DNA of 7,776 nucleotides from JBLKSS01 sp047607725. Its GTDB lineage: Bacteria; Pseudomonadota; Gammaproteobacteria; Enterobacterales; Enterobacteriaceae. The stretch lies in contig NZ_JBLKSS010000331.1 of assembly GCF_047607725.1 (NCBI RefSeq), forward strand, positions 1-7,776. The letters run 5' to 3'. A program made the translations under genes and the position numbers. Shown one piece after another: positions 1 to 5,635 of the stretch. Below the pieces are notes generated by a model. The model ran no database searches. It worked only from the letters and a program-made list of their open reading frames with translations, and had not been told where the DNA came from. Position 1 is the stretch's first letter. Every line of letters starts with the position of its first letter.

Positions 1-108
1 GGAATAACTGATCGGATGTCGCCGGAACAGGTGATCGGATACGTCGGAATCTGCAGGGAGCAGGCCTTGGGGCAAGTAAAGAGGAAAATGGAACATTACG
101 CGTTGTAA
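1..108 (+). CDS. C-terminal fragment of an unrecognised open frame
   Basis: Frame 1 is open from the first base to a TAA at 106-108 and would encode about 35 residues ending in ...QVKRKMEHYAL. An internal ATG at 16 begins a segment MSPEQVIGYVGICREQALGQ. I do not recognise the family. It is not the C-terminus of glnS or a chitoporin gene, which lie beside fur in E. coli. Two minus-strand frames are also open over this stretch, so coding is not proven. If real, the gene is cut by the window edge and runs toward fur, with the hairpin at 124-142 between them. A phage or transposase remnant is possible in a decaying genome, but nothing visible shows this. Confidence 0.25.
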   Translation, partial: GITDRMSPEQVIGYVGICREQALGQVKRKMEHYAL

Positions 109-116
109 AGGCAAGG

Positions 117-142
117 CGAAAAAAAACCGCCGCAGGCGGTTT
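117..142 (-). terminator. Rho-independent terminator of fur
   Basis: A perfect 8-bp stem, AAACCGCC (124-131) and GGCGGTTT (135-142), has a 3-base loop. Read leftward it runs into eight T residues (complement of A119-126), the classic intrinsic terminator form. It begins about 55 bases past the fur stop codon. Read rightward the same stem is followed only by TCTCTT, so it could also weakly terminate the open frame ending at 108. Confidence 0.85.
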
Positions 143-195
143 CTCTTAATACGGTCGTGATTGTACGGCGGTAACCTGACGGCGTGGGGCGGATG

Positions 196-663
196 TCAGA
201 ATTTTACGACGTGCGGATCATCTATATCATGCAAGGTTTCATCTTCACGGCAGTCGCCTTCCGCGCAATGGCCATAAAGATAGAGGCTGTGGTTAGTCAG
301 TTTGATGTTGTGCTTTTTCGCGATGTCGCGCTGGCGCGCCTCGATAAACTCATCGCGAAATTCGATGACCTTGCCGCAATCCAGGCAAATCAGGTGATCG
401 TGATGGTGTTGCTGGGTGAGCTCGAAAACCGATTTGCCGCCCTCAAAATTGTGGCGGGTGACAATGCCGGCGTCATCGAACTGATTGAGTACGCGGTAAA
501 CGGTGGCCAGCCCGATTTCCTCACCCATATCGATCAGCTTTTTATACAGATCTTCCGCACTGACGTGGTGGCATTCCGGGTCTTGTAACACTTCCAGGAT
601 CTTGAGCCTGGGAAGGGTCACTTTCAGGCCGGCCTTCTTTAATGCGATGTTATTGTCAGTCAT
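196..663 (-). CDS. fur: Ferric uptake regulator Fur
   Basis: Fur is the cytoplasmic iron-sensing repressor. With Fe2+ bound, the dimer binds Fur boxes and shuts off iron acquisition genes. The 155-residue product matches E. coli Fur nearly residue for residue through GHCAEGDCRED. An N-terminal winged-helix domain (about 1-80, with the recognition segment GLATVYRVLNQFDDAG at 51-66) is followed by the dimerisation and metal domain. The metal ligands are present: His33, Glu81, the HHHDH cluster (86-90), Cys93 and Cys96 (CLDC), Glu101, Glu108, His125, Cys133 and Cys138. The start ATG (661-663) is preceded by AGGA ten bases upstream. The C-terminal tail after residue 141 (TLHDIDDPHVVKF) is unlike the short HAHEGK tail of E. 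coli and makes the protein 7 residues longer than the usual 148. fldA lies upstream in the same direction, as in E. coli, so read-through from fldA may add to fur expression. Nothing suggests inactivation. Confidence 0.97.
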   Translation of the reverse strand: MTDNNIALKKAGLKVTLPRLKILEVLQDPECHHVSAEDLYKKLIDMGEEIGLATVYRVLNQFDDAGIVTRHNFEGGKSVFELTQQHHHDHLICLDCGKVIEFRDEFIEARQRDIAKKHNIKLTNHSLYLYGHCAEGDCREDETLHDIDDPHVVKF

Positions 664-680
664 GCGGGTTTGGTCCTGTT

Positions 681-718
681 ACTTGATAATCAAGTTATAA
701 GCTAACACAGCTTATAAC
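681..718 (-). promoter_or_regulatory. Two overlapping inverted repeats in the fur leader
   Basis: A perfect 10-bp inverted repeat, GTTATAAGCT (694-703) and AGCTTATAAC (709-718), has a 5-base spacer. It overlaps by two bases a second perfect palindrome, ACTTGAT-A-ATCAAGT (681-695). Both lie between the likely fur promoter (751-779) and the fur ribosome binding site (AGGA, 674-677), so they would be in the leader RNA. They could be stem-loops or operators for a dimeric regulator. The function is not known to me. Confidence 0.5.
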
Positions 719-750
719 AATCGGCGGCCCGAAAAATGTATCACTGTCTC

Positions 751-779
751 ATTATAGAACTCGCGGTCAGGAATGAAAA
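751..779 (-). promoter_or_regulatory. Probable sigma-70 promoter of fur
   Basis: On the minus strand a perfect -10 TATAAT (751-756) is preceded, at the ideal 17-base spacing, by TTTTCA (774-779), a 4 of 6 match to the -35 consensus. Transcription would start near 744 and give a leader of about 80 bases with the inverted repeats. A second perfect TATAAT on the same strand (794-799) has no good -35 partner. Confidence 0.6.
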
Positions 780-780
780 A

Positions 781-799
781 AAGACTCATTTTCATTATA
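781..799 (-). promoter_or_regulatory. Fur-box-like site upstream of fur
   Basis: Read on the minus strand, TATAATGAAAATGAGTCTT matches the 19-bp Fur box consensus (GATAATGATAATCATTATC) at about 13 of 19 positions by my count, mainly in the left half. It lies directly upstream of the -35 at 774-779 and covers the second TATAAT, so it is placed for the mild autoregulation of fur known in E. coli. AT-rich promoters give such matches by chance, so the call is tentative. Confidence 0.4.
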
Positions 800-951
800 G
801 CCCACTCAGCGAGTAAGGACTATGCTACCTCTTTAGGTTTAAAAAATCACACAAAGTGTGGTGCCATTGTACTGCTTTGGCGGAAAAAGTTACAAAATTG
901 TAGCTATCAATTTGAAAGGAATTATTTATCAAGCATACAATGCGGCGTCCT

Positions 952-974
952 GCCGTCCGGGGAGGCCGGACGGC
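952..974 (-). terminator. Hairpin just past fldA, weak terminator or read-through attenuator
   Basis: A perfect 9-bp GC-rich stem, GCCGTCCGG (952-960) and CCGGACGGC (966-974), has a 5-base loop and begins 10 bases after the fldA stop. Read leftward it is not followed by a T run, so it should not be an efficient intrinsic terminator. It may stabilise the fldA mRNA end or allow partial read-through into fur. Confidence 0.5.
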
Positions 975-983
975 GGTAAGGCG

Positions 984-1499
984 TTAACCCAAATTCATCT
1001 CTTCGCGAACCTGTTTGACCCAGCCGTCGACGCGTTCGGCCGTGAGCTCGGGCTGCCGATCCTCATCAATGGCCAGGCCAATAAAGTGGTCGTCGTCGGC
1101 CAGTCCCTTGGACGCCTCGAAATGATAACCGGTGGTGGGCCAATGGCCGACCAGGGTGGCGCCGTGGGGTTCAATAATGTCCCGCAGGGTGCCCATCGCG
1201 TCGCAGAAATACTCCGCATAATCTTCCTGATCGCCGCAGCCGAACAGCGCAACAATCTTGCCGCTGAAATCGACATCTTCCAACGAAGGGAAAAAATCAT
1301 CCCAGTCGCACTGCGCTTCGCCGTAATACCAGGTCGGGATACCCAGCAGCAGCCGGTCGTACTGTTCCAGATCTTCTTTGCTGCTTTTGGCGATGTCAAA
1401 TACATCAGCAACATCGGTACCCAGTTGCTTTTGAATCATCTTGGCAATATTTTCGGTATTGCCGGTGTCACTGCCAAAAAAAATGCCTACACTCGCCAT
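984..1499 (-). CDS. fldA: Flavodoxin 1
   Basis: FldA is a small FMN-binding electron carrier. In enterobacteria it passes electrons from flavodoxin reductase to enzymes such as IspG/IspH, biotin synthase and MetH, and it is essential in E. coli. The 171-residue product carries the FMN phosphate loop GSDTGNTE (about 8-15), the 60s loop GIPTWYYGE with its flavin-stacking Trp, and the 90s loop GCGDQEDYAEYF with its stacking Tyr. An upstream in-frame TTG (1506-1508) would extend it by three residues. I prefer the ATG at 1497-1499, which gives MASVGIFFGSDTG as in homologues and has AAGG about ten bases upstream. The C-terminus ends at EEMNLG, about five residues short of E. coli FldA (176), outside the fold core. 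It lies upstream of fur in the same orientation as in E. coli. Confidence 0.96.
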   Translation of the reverse strand: MASVGIFFGSDTGNTENIAKMIQKQLGTDVADVFDIAKSSKEDLEQYDRLLLGIPTWYYGEAQCDWDDFFPSLEDVDFSGKIVALFGCGDQEDYAEYFCDAMGTLRDIIEPHGATLVGHWPTTGYHFEASKGLADDDHFIGLAIDEDRQPELTAERVDGWVKQVREEMNLG

Positions 1500-1777
1500 G
1501 AATATCAAACCTTATAAATATTAAGGGTATGCTCAATCGTCAACCTTAAGCTGATAAGGGCAATGATAGCAGACCCTCATTTAAGGAGATACCTGCCGGC
1601 GGGGGGTTTTTGCGCCAAATCCGCCCGCCGTTATCAAGCGCCCGCCGCGCCGTTGCCGGCGTGGTGCCTGTGCCACAAATGAGCGGCAGGCTGACGCGGG
1701 GGCCTGCTCCGTGTCACCGGTCAGTCAGCTTGATACCTGTCACACACATTACGCTCCGCTGACGCGGGACCCCTCCC
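1500..1777. other. ybfE-fldA intergenic region with probable fldA promoter and an imperfect direct repeat
   Basis: No gene is visible here. On the minus strand TTGACG (1538-1543) is a good -35 match for fldA, about 40 bases from its start. The -10 is less clear, since 17 bases on there is only TATTTA. Further upstream, two stretches of about 34 bases (1667-1700 and 1736-1768) form an imperfect direct repeat sharing CCTGT at the left and GCTGACGCGGG at the right. An imperfect 11-bp inverted repeat (1711-1721 with 1735-1745, 9 of 11 paired) lies between. None has a T run that would mark a ybfE terminator. Confidence 0.4.
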
Positions 1778-2065
1778 TCAGCCAGCGGGCCGTTGGCGCT
1801 CAAGCTCCGCCAGCAGGATAAGTTCGATAAGCTCACTGCGGGAAATATCCCGCTGATCGGCCAATTTGTTCAGCGCATCCACCGCCTGCGCGTTGATTTT
1901 CAATTCCACTCGACGCAGCCCGCGCACTTTGTCGCGCCGCAACTGGTTACGCTTATTGATTCTGAGCTGCTCATCTCGTGAAAGGGGACTGGTCTTCGGC
2001 CGTCCCGGGCGGCGTTCATCCGTAAATAAATCCAGCGTGGTGCGCTCCGTTTGTTCTTTTGCCAT
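1778..2065 (-). CDS. ybfE: YbfE, small LexA-regulon-family protein of probable ribbon-helix-helix type
   Basis: The 95-residue product aligns end to end with E. coli YbfE (97 residues), starting MAKEQTERTTLDLF and including RRPGRPKTSPLSRDEQLRI. E. coli ybfE is reported as a LexA-controlled gene of unknown function. The first half is basic and probably disordered. Residues about 50-88 (RVELKINAQAVDALNKLA, then ISRSELIELIL) look like a ribbon-helix-helix fold, with a strand followed by two helices. That suggests DNA binding, though this is an inference. The ATG at 2063-2065 matches the family start but lacks a clear Shine-Dalgarno sequence. I see no LexA box (CTGT-N8-ACAG) in the 180 bases upstream, so SOS control may be absent here. 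The gene sits between fldA and ybfF as in E. coli. Confidence 0.92.
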   Translation of the reverse strand: MAKEQTERTTLDLFTDERRPGRPKTSPLSRDEQLRINKRNQLRRDKVRGLRRVELKINAQAVDALNKLADQRDISRSELIELILLAELERQRPAG

Positions 2066-2244
2066 AGTTGATGAAGGGAATATGCAACCGTAAGCGGCGG
2101 GGTCGCCGGCGGGTGGCCTGAGCCCTGGCCGGCGTCCTCCGTAGCGTTAGTTTCACCGGTCCCTGGAGGTTGCCGGCATCCAAAAAACCAGTCATCTTAC
2201 CCCAGTGAAGTGGGTGACGACAATGGCTAACTGCCGCGCCCGCC
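2066..2244. other. ybfF-ybfE spacer, no gene seen
   Basis: This is a GC-rich 179-bp spacer. An arginine-rich open frame on the minus strand (2016-2303) spans it, but it overlaps the ends of ybfE and ybfF and has no family resemblance, so I treat it as fortuitous. Two GCCGGC palindromes near 2104 and 2128 might pair. No promoter or operator is convincing. Confidence 0.4.
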
Positions 2245-2977
2245 TTATCCCTCCGCCAGAAAACGCGCGACGGCGCGCAGCACCGCCTCGGGTTTTTCGG
2301 CATGAACCCAATGGCCGGCGCCGGCCACTACGTGTGTGCGGGCGTGGGGAAATTGCTGGCGGAAAGTATCGCGGTAGCGGTCATCCAGATAGGGGGAATT
2401 GCCGCCGCGGACAAACAGTATCGGCCCCGGCAGGGGGCCTGCGTCTGCCAGCCGATAATGTCGGCGTAATTGTGTTTGATGCTGTCAAGAGCGAAACGCC
2501 ATTGTCCCTGATGGAACGATTTCAGTAAAAACTGAATGGTGCCCGGATCGTCGATATCCTGTTCCATCAGCCGCGTGGCGTCGCTGGGCTGCGTCACCCC
2601 GGCCTGGCTGACGCGCGCCAGGGCGGCGAAAATGGCGAGGCCACCGGCGCCATATCGATCACCACCGCCGGTGCCAGCGCGCAAAGCGTCATCGCCACTT
2701 TGCCACCCATGGAATGACCGATGACGATACAGCGCTCAATAAGCAGCGCGTCTAGTAACGCCAGCACATCCCGTGCCATTTCGTCATAGCTCATGGTGGG
2801 TGCGTGGGGGGACAGGCCGTGGTTGCGCAAATCAATTTGCAGCGTGCGATGATTTTCACCCAGGGGACGGGGCAGTACGCCCAAATTATCCAGACTGCCG
2901 AACAAACCGTGGATCAGCACCACCGGCAGACCCTGTTCCGGCTGGCGCGCCGTCTGCAGCCGATAGTTCAATTTCAT
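2245..2977 (-). pseudogene. ybfF: ybfF pseudogene (alpha/beta-hydrolase esterase), two frame breaks
   Basis: YbfF is an acyl-CoA/palmitoyl-type esterase of the alpha/beta-hydrolase fold, 254 residues in E. coli. Homology continues over the whole gene but in three frames. The first block, from the ATG at 2975-2977 behind a good AGGAG, reads MKLNYRLQTARQPEQ through the nucleophile motif GHSMGG (Ser89) to IDMAPV, ending near 2640. The second block reads from IFAALARVSQ to DIIGWQ, ending near 2440. The third block reads GPILFVRGGNSPYLDDRYRD to GAGHWVHAEKPEAVLRAV, carries the catalytic His and stops at TAA 2245-2247. Against E. coli the first break removes about 19 bases after APV, beyond about six residues already lost before IDMAP. 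The second break fits a one-base deletion. All catalytic residues survive as sequence but cannot be made in one chain. The multi-base loss argues against mere sequencing error. Confidence 0.9.
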
Positions 2978-3190
2978 AGCGCTCCTTTTGCTGCGGATAA
3001 AAGCAGTAGCCTAGCATGAGTTTGGCACCGCTAACGCCGCGGCGGGGGAAAAAACGGCGCGTGCGCCAGCGGGCCGATTGCCCGGGCAGATTCTGACTTT
3101 TTCACCACAACGGCGGTTGGTGCTGTTCGTTGCCCGGGTTTAACTTGTATAATCGGGACGATTGATTTATGTGGAAATTAACGGATTACA
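2978..3190 (+). promoter_or_regulatory. ybfF/seqA divergent intergenic region with seqA promoter
   Basis: The 213 bases between divergent ybfF and seqA carry a perfect -10 TATAAT at 3148-3153 on the plus strand, about 40 bases before the seqA start. No good -35 lies 16-18 bases upstream (GTTCGT at the 17-base position). On the other side AGGAG (complement of 2982-2986) precedes ybfF. A short GC-rich palindrome, GGCGCGTGCGCC, lies near 3056-3067. The seqA ribosome binding site is weak (GGA about six bases before ATG). Confidence 0.5.
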
Positions 3191-3899
3191 ATGAAAACTA
3201 TTGAAGTCGATGAAGATCTTTATCGCTATATTGCCGGCCATACGCAGCACATTGGCAAAAGTGCCTCTGATATTTTGCGCCGTATGTTGAAGTTCACTCC
3301 CGGCGCCGACAAAGCGTCAACCCCCGCACCGGCGGTGACTTCTGCGGCAAAACCCTCAGAAAAATCGGAATCTGTTCGTCCACTGCCCGAGAGGGTTCGC
3401 GCAATGCGTGAATTATTGCTCTCAGACGACTATGCTTTGCAACGCAAGGTAGTGGATCGTTTCATGCTGGTGCTNNNNNNNNNNNNNNNNNNNNNNNNNN
3501 NNNNNNNNNNNNNNNNNNNNNNNNNNNNNNNNNNNNNNNNNNNNNNNNNNNNNNNNNNNNNNNNNNNNNNNNNNGACCACCCTGACCACCCTGACCACCC
3601 TGACCACCCTGACCACCCTGACCACCCTGACCACCCTGTACACCCTGTCGCCGCAGGCCTTCGCAGCGTCTACCGAAACACTGCACGGCCGTACCCGCAC
3701 GTATTTTGCCGGCGACAGGCTAACGCTGCTGCAAAGCGGCCACCAGACCAAACCAAAACAGGTGCCCGGTACGCCTTATTGGGTCATTACCAATACCAAT
3801 AGCGACCGCAAACGGAGCATGATTGAACATATTATGCTGGCGATGCAGTTCCCAACGGAGCTGATAGAAAAAGTTTGCGGCACTCTTAAATTTAATTGA
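3191..3899 (+). CDS. seqA: SeqA, negative regulator of replication initiation, with internal repeat tract and assembly gap
   Basis: SeqA binds hemimethylated GATC sites, sequesters new oriC and organises daughter DNA behind the fork. Residues 1-35 (MKTIEVDEDLYRYIAGHTQH, then SASDILRRMLKF) are the oligomerisation domain. Residues about 36-68 are a Pro/Ala/Ser-rich linker. RVRAMRELLLSDDYALQRK starts the DNA-binding domain. The 3' part carries the GATC contact segments HGRTRTYF and WVITNTN and ends ELIEKVCGTLKFN, TGA at 3897-3899. Exactly 100 Ns (3475-3574) follow ...RFMLVL, and the sequence resumes in seven perfect GACCACCCT copies. As written, the two halves are in different frames. Removing the Ns joins CT to G and restores one frame of 202 residues: RFMLVL, then seven TTL units, then YTLSPQAFA. 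E. coli SeqA (181 residues) has a single STL there (RFMLLLSTLYSL). The gene is therefore probably intact but expanded, with unknown repeat number. pgm begins 20 bases downstream. Confidence 0.88.
3475..3574. other. Assembly gap of 100 Ns inside seqA
   Basis: A run of exactly 100 unknown bases, a common placeholder for a gap of unknown size. The base before it (...GTGCT) and the base after it (GACCACC...) join seamlessly in the seqA frame, so the real gap may hold zero or more further 9-bp units. Frame inference through the Ns is meaningless. Confidence 0.95.
3575..3646 (+). repeat. 9-bp coding minisatellite (GACCACCCT)7 plus one variant copy, in seqA
   Basis: Seven identical tandem copies of GACCACCCT run from 3575 to 3637, followed by a diverged copy GTACACCCT (3638-3646). 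In the seqA frame each unit encodes Thr-Thr-Leu, and the variant copy gives Tyr-Thr-Leu. The array abuts the N gap, so its true length is unknown. Because the unit is a multiple of three, changes in copy number keep the frame. The native sequence at this site in SeqA homologues (one STL followed by YSL) is the probable seed of the expansion. Confidence 0.95.
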
Positions 3900-3919
3900 C
3901 TAGCAACGGAGAAGCTCCG
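3900..3919 (+). promoter_or_regulatory. pgm ribosome binding site inside a small hairpin
   Basis: The Shine-Dalgarno GGAG (3908-3911) lies in a perfect 5-bp stem, CGGAG (3907-3911) and CTCCG (3915-3919), with a 3-base loop, ending directly before the ATG at 3920. The stem would hide the ribosome binding site unless opened, for example by ribosomes finishing seqA 20 bases upstream. It also decides the start: the in-frame TTG at 3896 overlaps the seqA stop and lacks such a site. Confidence 0.55.
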
Positions 3920-5563
3920 ATGGCCAATCACCCCCGCGCCGGGCAGCCCGCCCGCCAGAGTGATTTAATCAATGTGGCACAATTAACGTCACAATATTAT
4001 GTATTGCTGCCTGAGCCGGGCAACAGTGCCCAGGCGGTAAAGTTTGGCACCTCGGGACACCGCGGCAGCGCAGGACGCCATAGCTTCAACGAAGCCCACA
4101 TTTTGGCCATCAGTCAGGCTATCGCCGAGGAGCGCGCCAAGCAGGGTATCAAGGGGCCCTGCTATGTGGGCAAAGATACCCATGCGCTCTCCGAACCGGC
4201 GTTTATCTCGGTGCTGGAAGTCCTGACCGCCAACGGCGTGGAAGTGGTTGTGCAAGCGGACAATGGCTATACGCCGACGCCGGCGATTTCCAATGCCATC
4301 TTGAGCCACAATCGCGGCGGCGGCGCGCAGGCCGACGGTATTGTTATCACTCCTTCCCATAATCCGCCAGAGGATGGCGGCATCAAATATAATTCGCCCA
4401 ATGGCGGGCCGGCCGACACTAACGTCACCCGGGTTATTGAAGAACGCGCCAATGCGCTTTTGGCGGATAATCTGCGCGACGTCAAACGCCTGACGCTGGA
4501 CAAAGCCTGGCAAAGTGGCCATATCCACGCCAAAGATCTGGTGCAACCCTATGTTGAAGGGTTGGCTAGCGTGGTGGATATGCCGGCCATTCAACGCGCC
4601 GGGCTGAAATTGGGCGTCGATCCGCTGGGCGGCTCCGGCATCGCTTATTGGCAGCGCATTGCCGAGCATTACCGGCTGGATTTGACGCTGGTCAATGAAG
4701 AGGTCGATCAGACGTTCCGCTTTATGCATCTCGATCATGACGGCATCATTCGCATGGACTGTTCGTCGGAATCGGCAATGGCGGGGCTGTTGGCGCTACG
4801 CGATAAATTTGATTTGGCGTTCGCCAACGATCCGGACTATGACCGGCACGGTATTGTTACACCGGCGGGCTTGACGAATCCCAATCATTACCTGGCGGTG
4901 GCGATTAACTACCTGTTCCAGCACCGCCCCCAATGGGGCGATGAGGTGGGCGTGGGTAAGACGTTGGTCTCCAGCGCCATGATTGACCGGGTGGTTGACA
5001 GCCTCGGCCGCCGGCTGGTGGAAGTGCCGGTAGGCTTCAAGTGGTTTGTGGATGGCCTGTTTGACGGCAGTCTGGGTTTTGGCGGCGAAGAGAGCGCCGG
5101 GGCGTCATTCCTGTGCTTTGACCGTCAGCCCTGGTCCACCGACAAAGACGGGATCATCATGTGCCTGCTGGCGACGGAAATTACCGCCGTGACCGGCAAA
5201 AATCCCCAGCAGCATTATGATGAACTCGCGCAGCGCTTTGGCGCGCCCAGCTACAACCGCATTCAGGCGCCGGCCACCCACGCGCAGAAAGCGATTTTGT
5301 CCAAGCTGTCCCCCGAGCAGGTCAGCGCCAGCACGCTGGCGGGCAATGCGATCACCACGCGGTTGACGGCGGCGCCAGGCAACTGCGCGTCCATTGGTGG
5401 GCTGAAGGTGATGACGCAAAACGGCTGGTTCGCGGCCCGTCCTTCCGGTACGGAAGAAGCCTACAAGATCTACTGCGAAAGCTTCCTCGGCGCAGAGCAC
5501 CGCCAGCAGATCGAGAAAGAGGCGGTGGATATCGTGAGCGACGTGCTGGCAGGGGCGAAATAA
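3920..5563 (+). CDS. pgm: Phosphoglucomutase (alpha-D-glucose 1,6-bisphosphate dependent)
   Basis: Pgm interconverts glucose-1-phosphate and glucose-6-phosphate, linking glycolysis with UDP-glucose, glycogen and cell-envelope sugar synthesis in the cytoplasm. The 547-residue product aligns without gaps over nearly its full length with E. coli Pgm (546). Motifs in order are KFGTSGHRGS (41-50), the phosphoserine loop TPSHNPPEDGG with Ser146, the Mg2+ loop DPDYDRHG (Asp304, 306, 308), the sugar-binding GGEESAGA (388-395) and the phosphate-binding RPSGTEEAYKIY (507-518). I place the start at ATG 3920 (MANHPRAGQPARQSD), matching homologues; a TTG eight codons upstream is unlikely. It follows seqA by 20 bases, the conserved seqA-pgm operon, and probably depends on seqA transcription. 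There are no signs of decay. Confidence 0.97.
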   Translation: MANHPRAGQPARQSDLINVAQLTSQYYVLLPEPGNSAQAVKFGTSGHRGSAGRHSFNEAHILAISQAIAEERAKQGIKGPCYVGKDTHALSEPAFISVLEVLTANGVEVVVQADNGYTPTPAISNAILSHNRGGGAQADGIVITPSHNPPEDGGIKYNSPNGGPADTNVTRVIEERANALLADNLRDVKRLTLDKAWQSGHIHAKDLVQPYVEGLASVVDMPAIQRAGLKLGVDPLGGSGIAYWQRIAEHYRLDLTLVNEEVDQTFRFMHLDHDGIIRMDCSSESAMAGLLALRDKFDLAFANDPDYDRHGIVTPAGLTNPNHYLAVAINYLFQHRPQWGDEVGVGKTLVSSAMIDRVVDSLGRRLVEVPVGFKWFVDGLFDGSLGFGGEESAGASFLCFDRQPWSTDKDGIIMCLLATEITAVTGKNPQQHYDELAQRFGAPSYNRIQAPATHAQKAILSKLSPEQVSASTLAGNAITTRLTAAPGNCASIGGLKVMTQNGWFAARPSGTEEAYKIYCESFLGAEHRQQIEKEAVDIVSDVLAGAK

Positions 5564-5635
5564 GCCCCCGGCTGCGGCGGGTCATGCCCGATGTGACCTC
5601 CAGCGAACCCAACGGGTATTATCCTCAAAGCGAAT

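Larger units (their letters stand above)
664..983. other. fldA-fur intergenic region (320 bp)
   Basis: This stretch is longer than 300 bases and holds no convincing gene. It contains, from left to right, the fur ribosome binding site, the leader inverted repeats (681-718), a fur promoter (751-779), a Fur-box-like site with a second TATAAT (781-799), an A/T-rich unassigned section (about 800-940) and the fldA 3' hairpin (952-974). A 68-codon plus-strand open frame (773-979) crosses all these signals and looks fortuitous. A 27-codon minus-strand frame (712-795) has no ribosome binding site. A CRP half-site-like TGTGA occurs on the minus strand near 847-857, without its partner half. Confidence 0.6.

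Noticed and set aside
712..795. 27-codon minus-strand frame upstream of fur as a uof equivalent
   Set aside because: Its ATG lies in a TATAAT box with no Shine-Dalgarno, it starts upstream of the best promoter, and it ends about 50 bases before the fur start.
773..979. 68-codon plus-strand open frame between fur and fldA
   Set aside because: It crosses the fur promoter and the fldA hairpin on the opposite strand, has no ribosome binding site and resembles no family.
2066..2244. LexA box upstream of ybfE
   Set aside because: No CTGT-N8-ACAG-like palindrome was found on either strand.
2016..2303. 95-codon arginine-rich minus-strand frame between ybfF and ybfE
   Set aside because: It overlaps the ends of both neighbours in another frame, and its composition is typical of random GC-rich open frames.
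3575..3646. The repeat array as a CRISPR or iteron set
   Set aside because: Units are 9 bp, directly adjacent without spacers, and lie in the SeqA reading frame.
3422..3751. Minus-strand Gly-Gly-Gln or Val-Val-Arg repeat proteins and the plus-strand Asp-His-Pro repeat across the N gap
   Set aside because: These are frame artefacts of the 9-bp array and the arbitrary gap length; the SeqA frame explains the region.
3989..4738. 249-codon minus-strand open frame inside pgm
   Set aside because: It is an antisense shadow of a fully conserved pgm frame.
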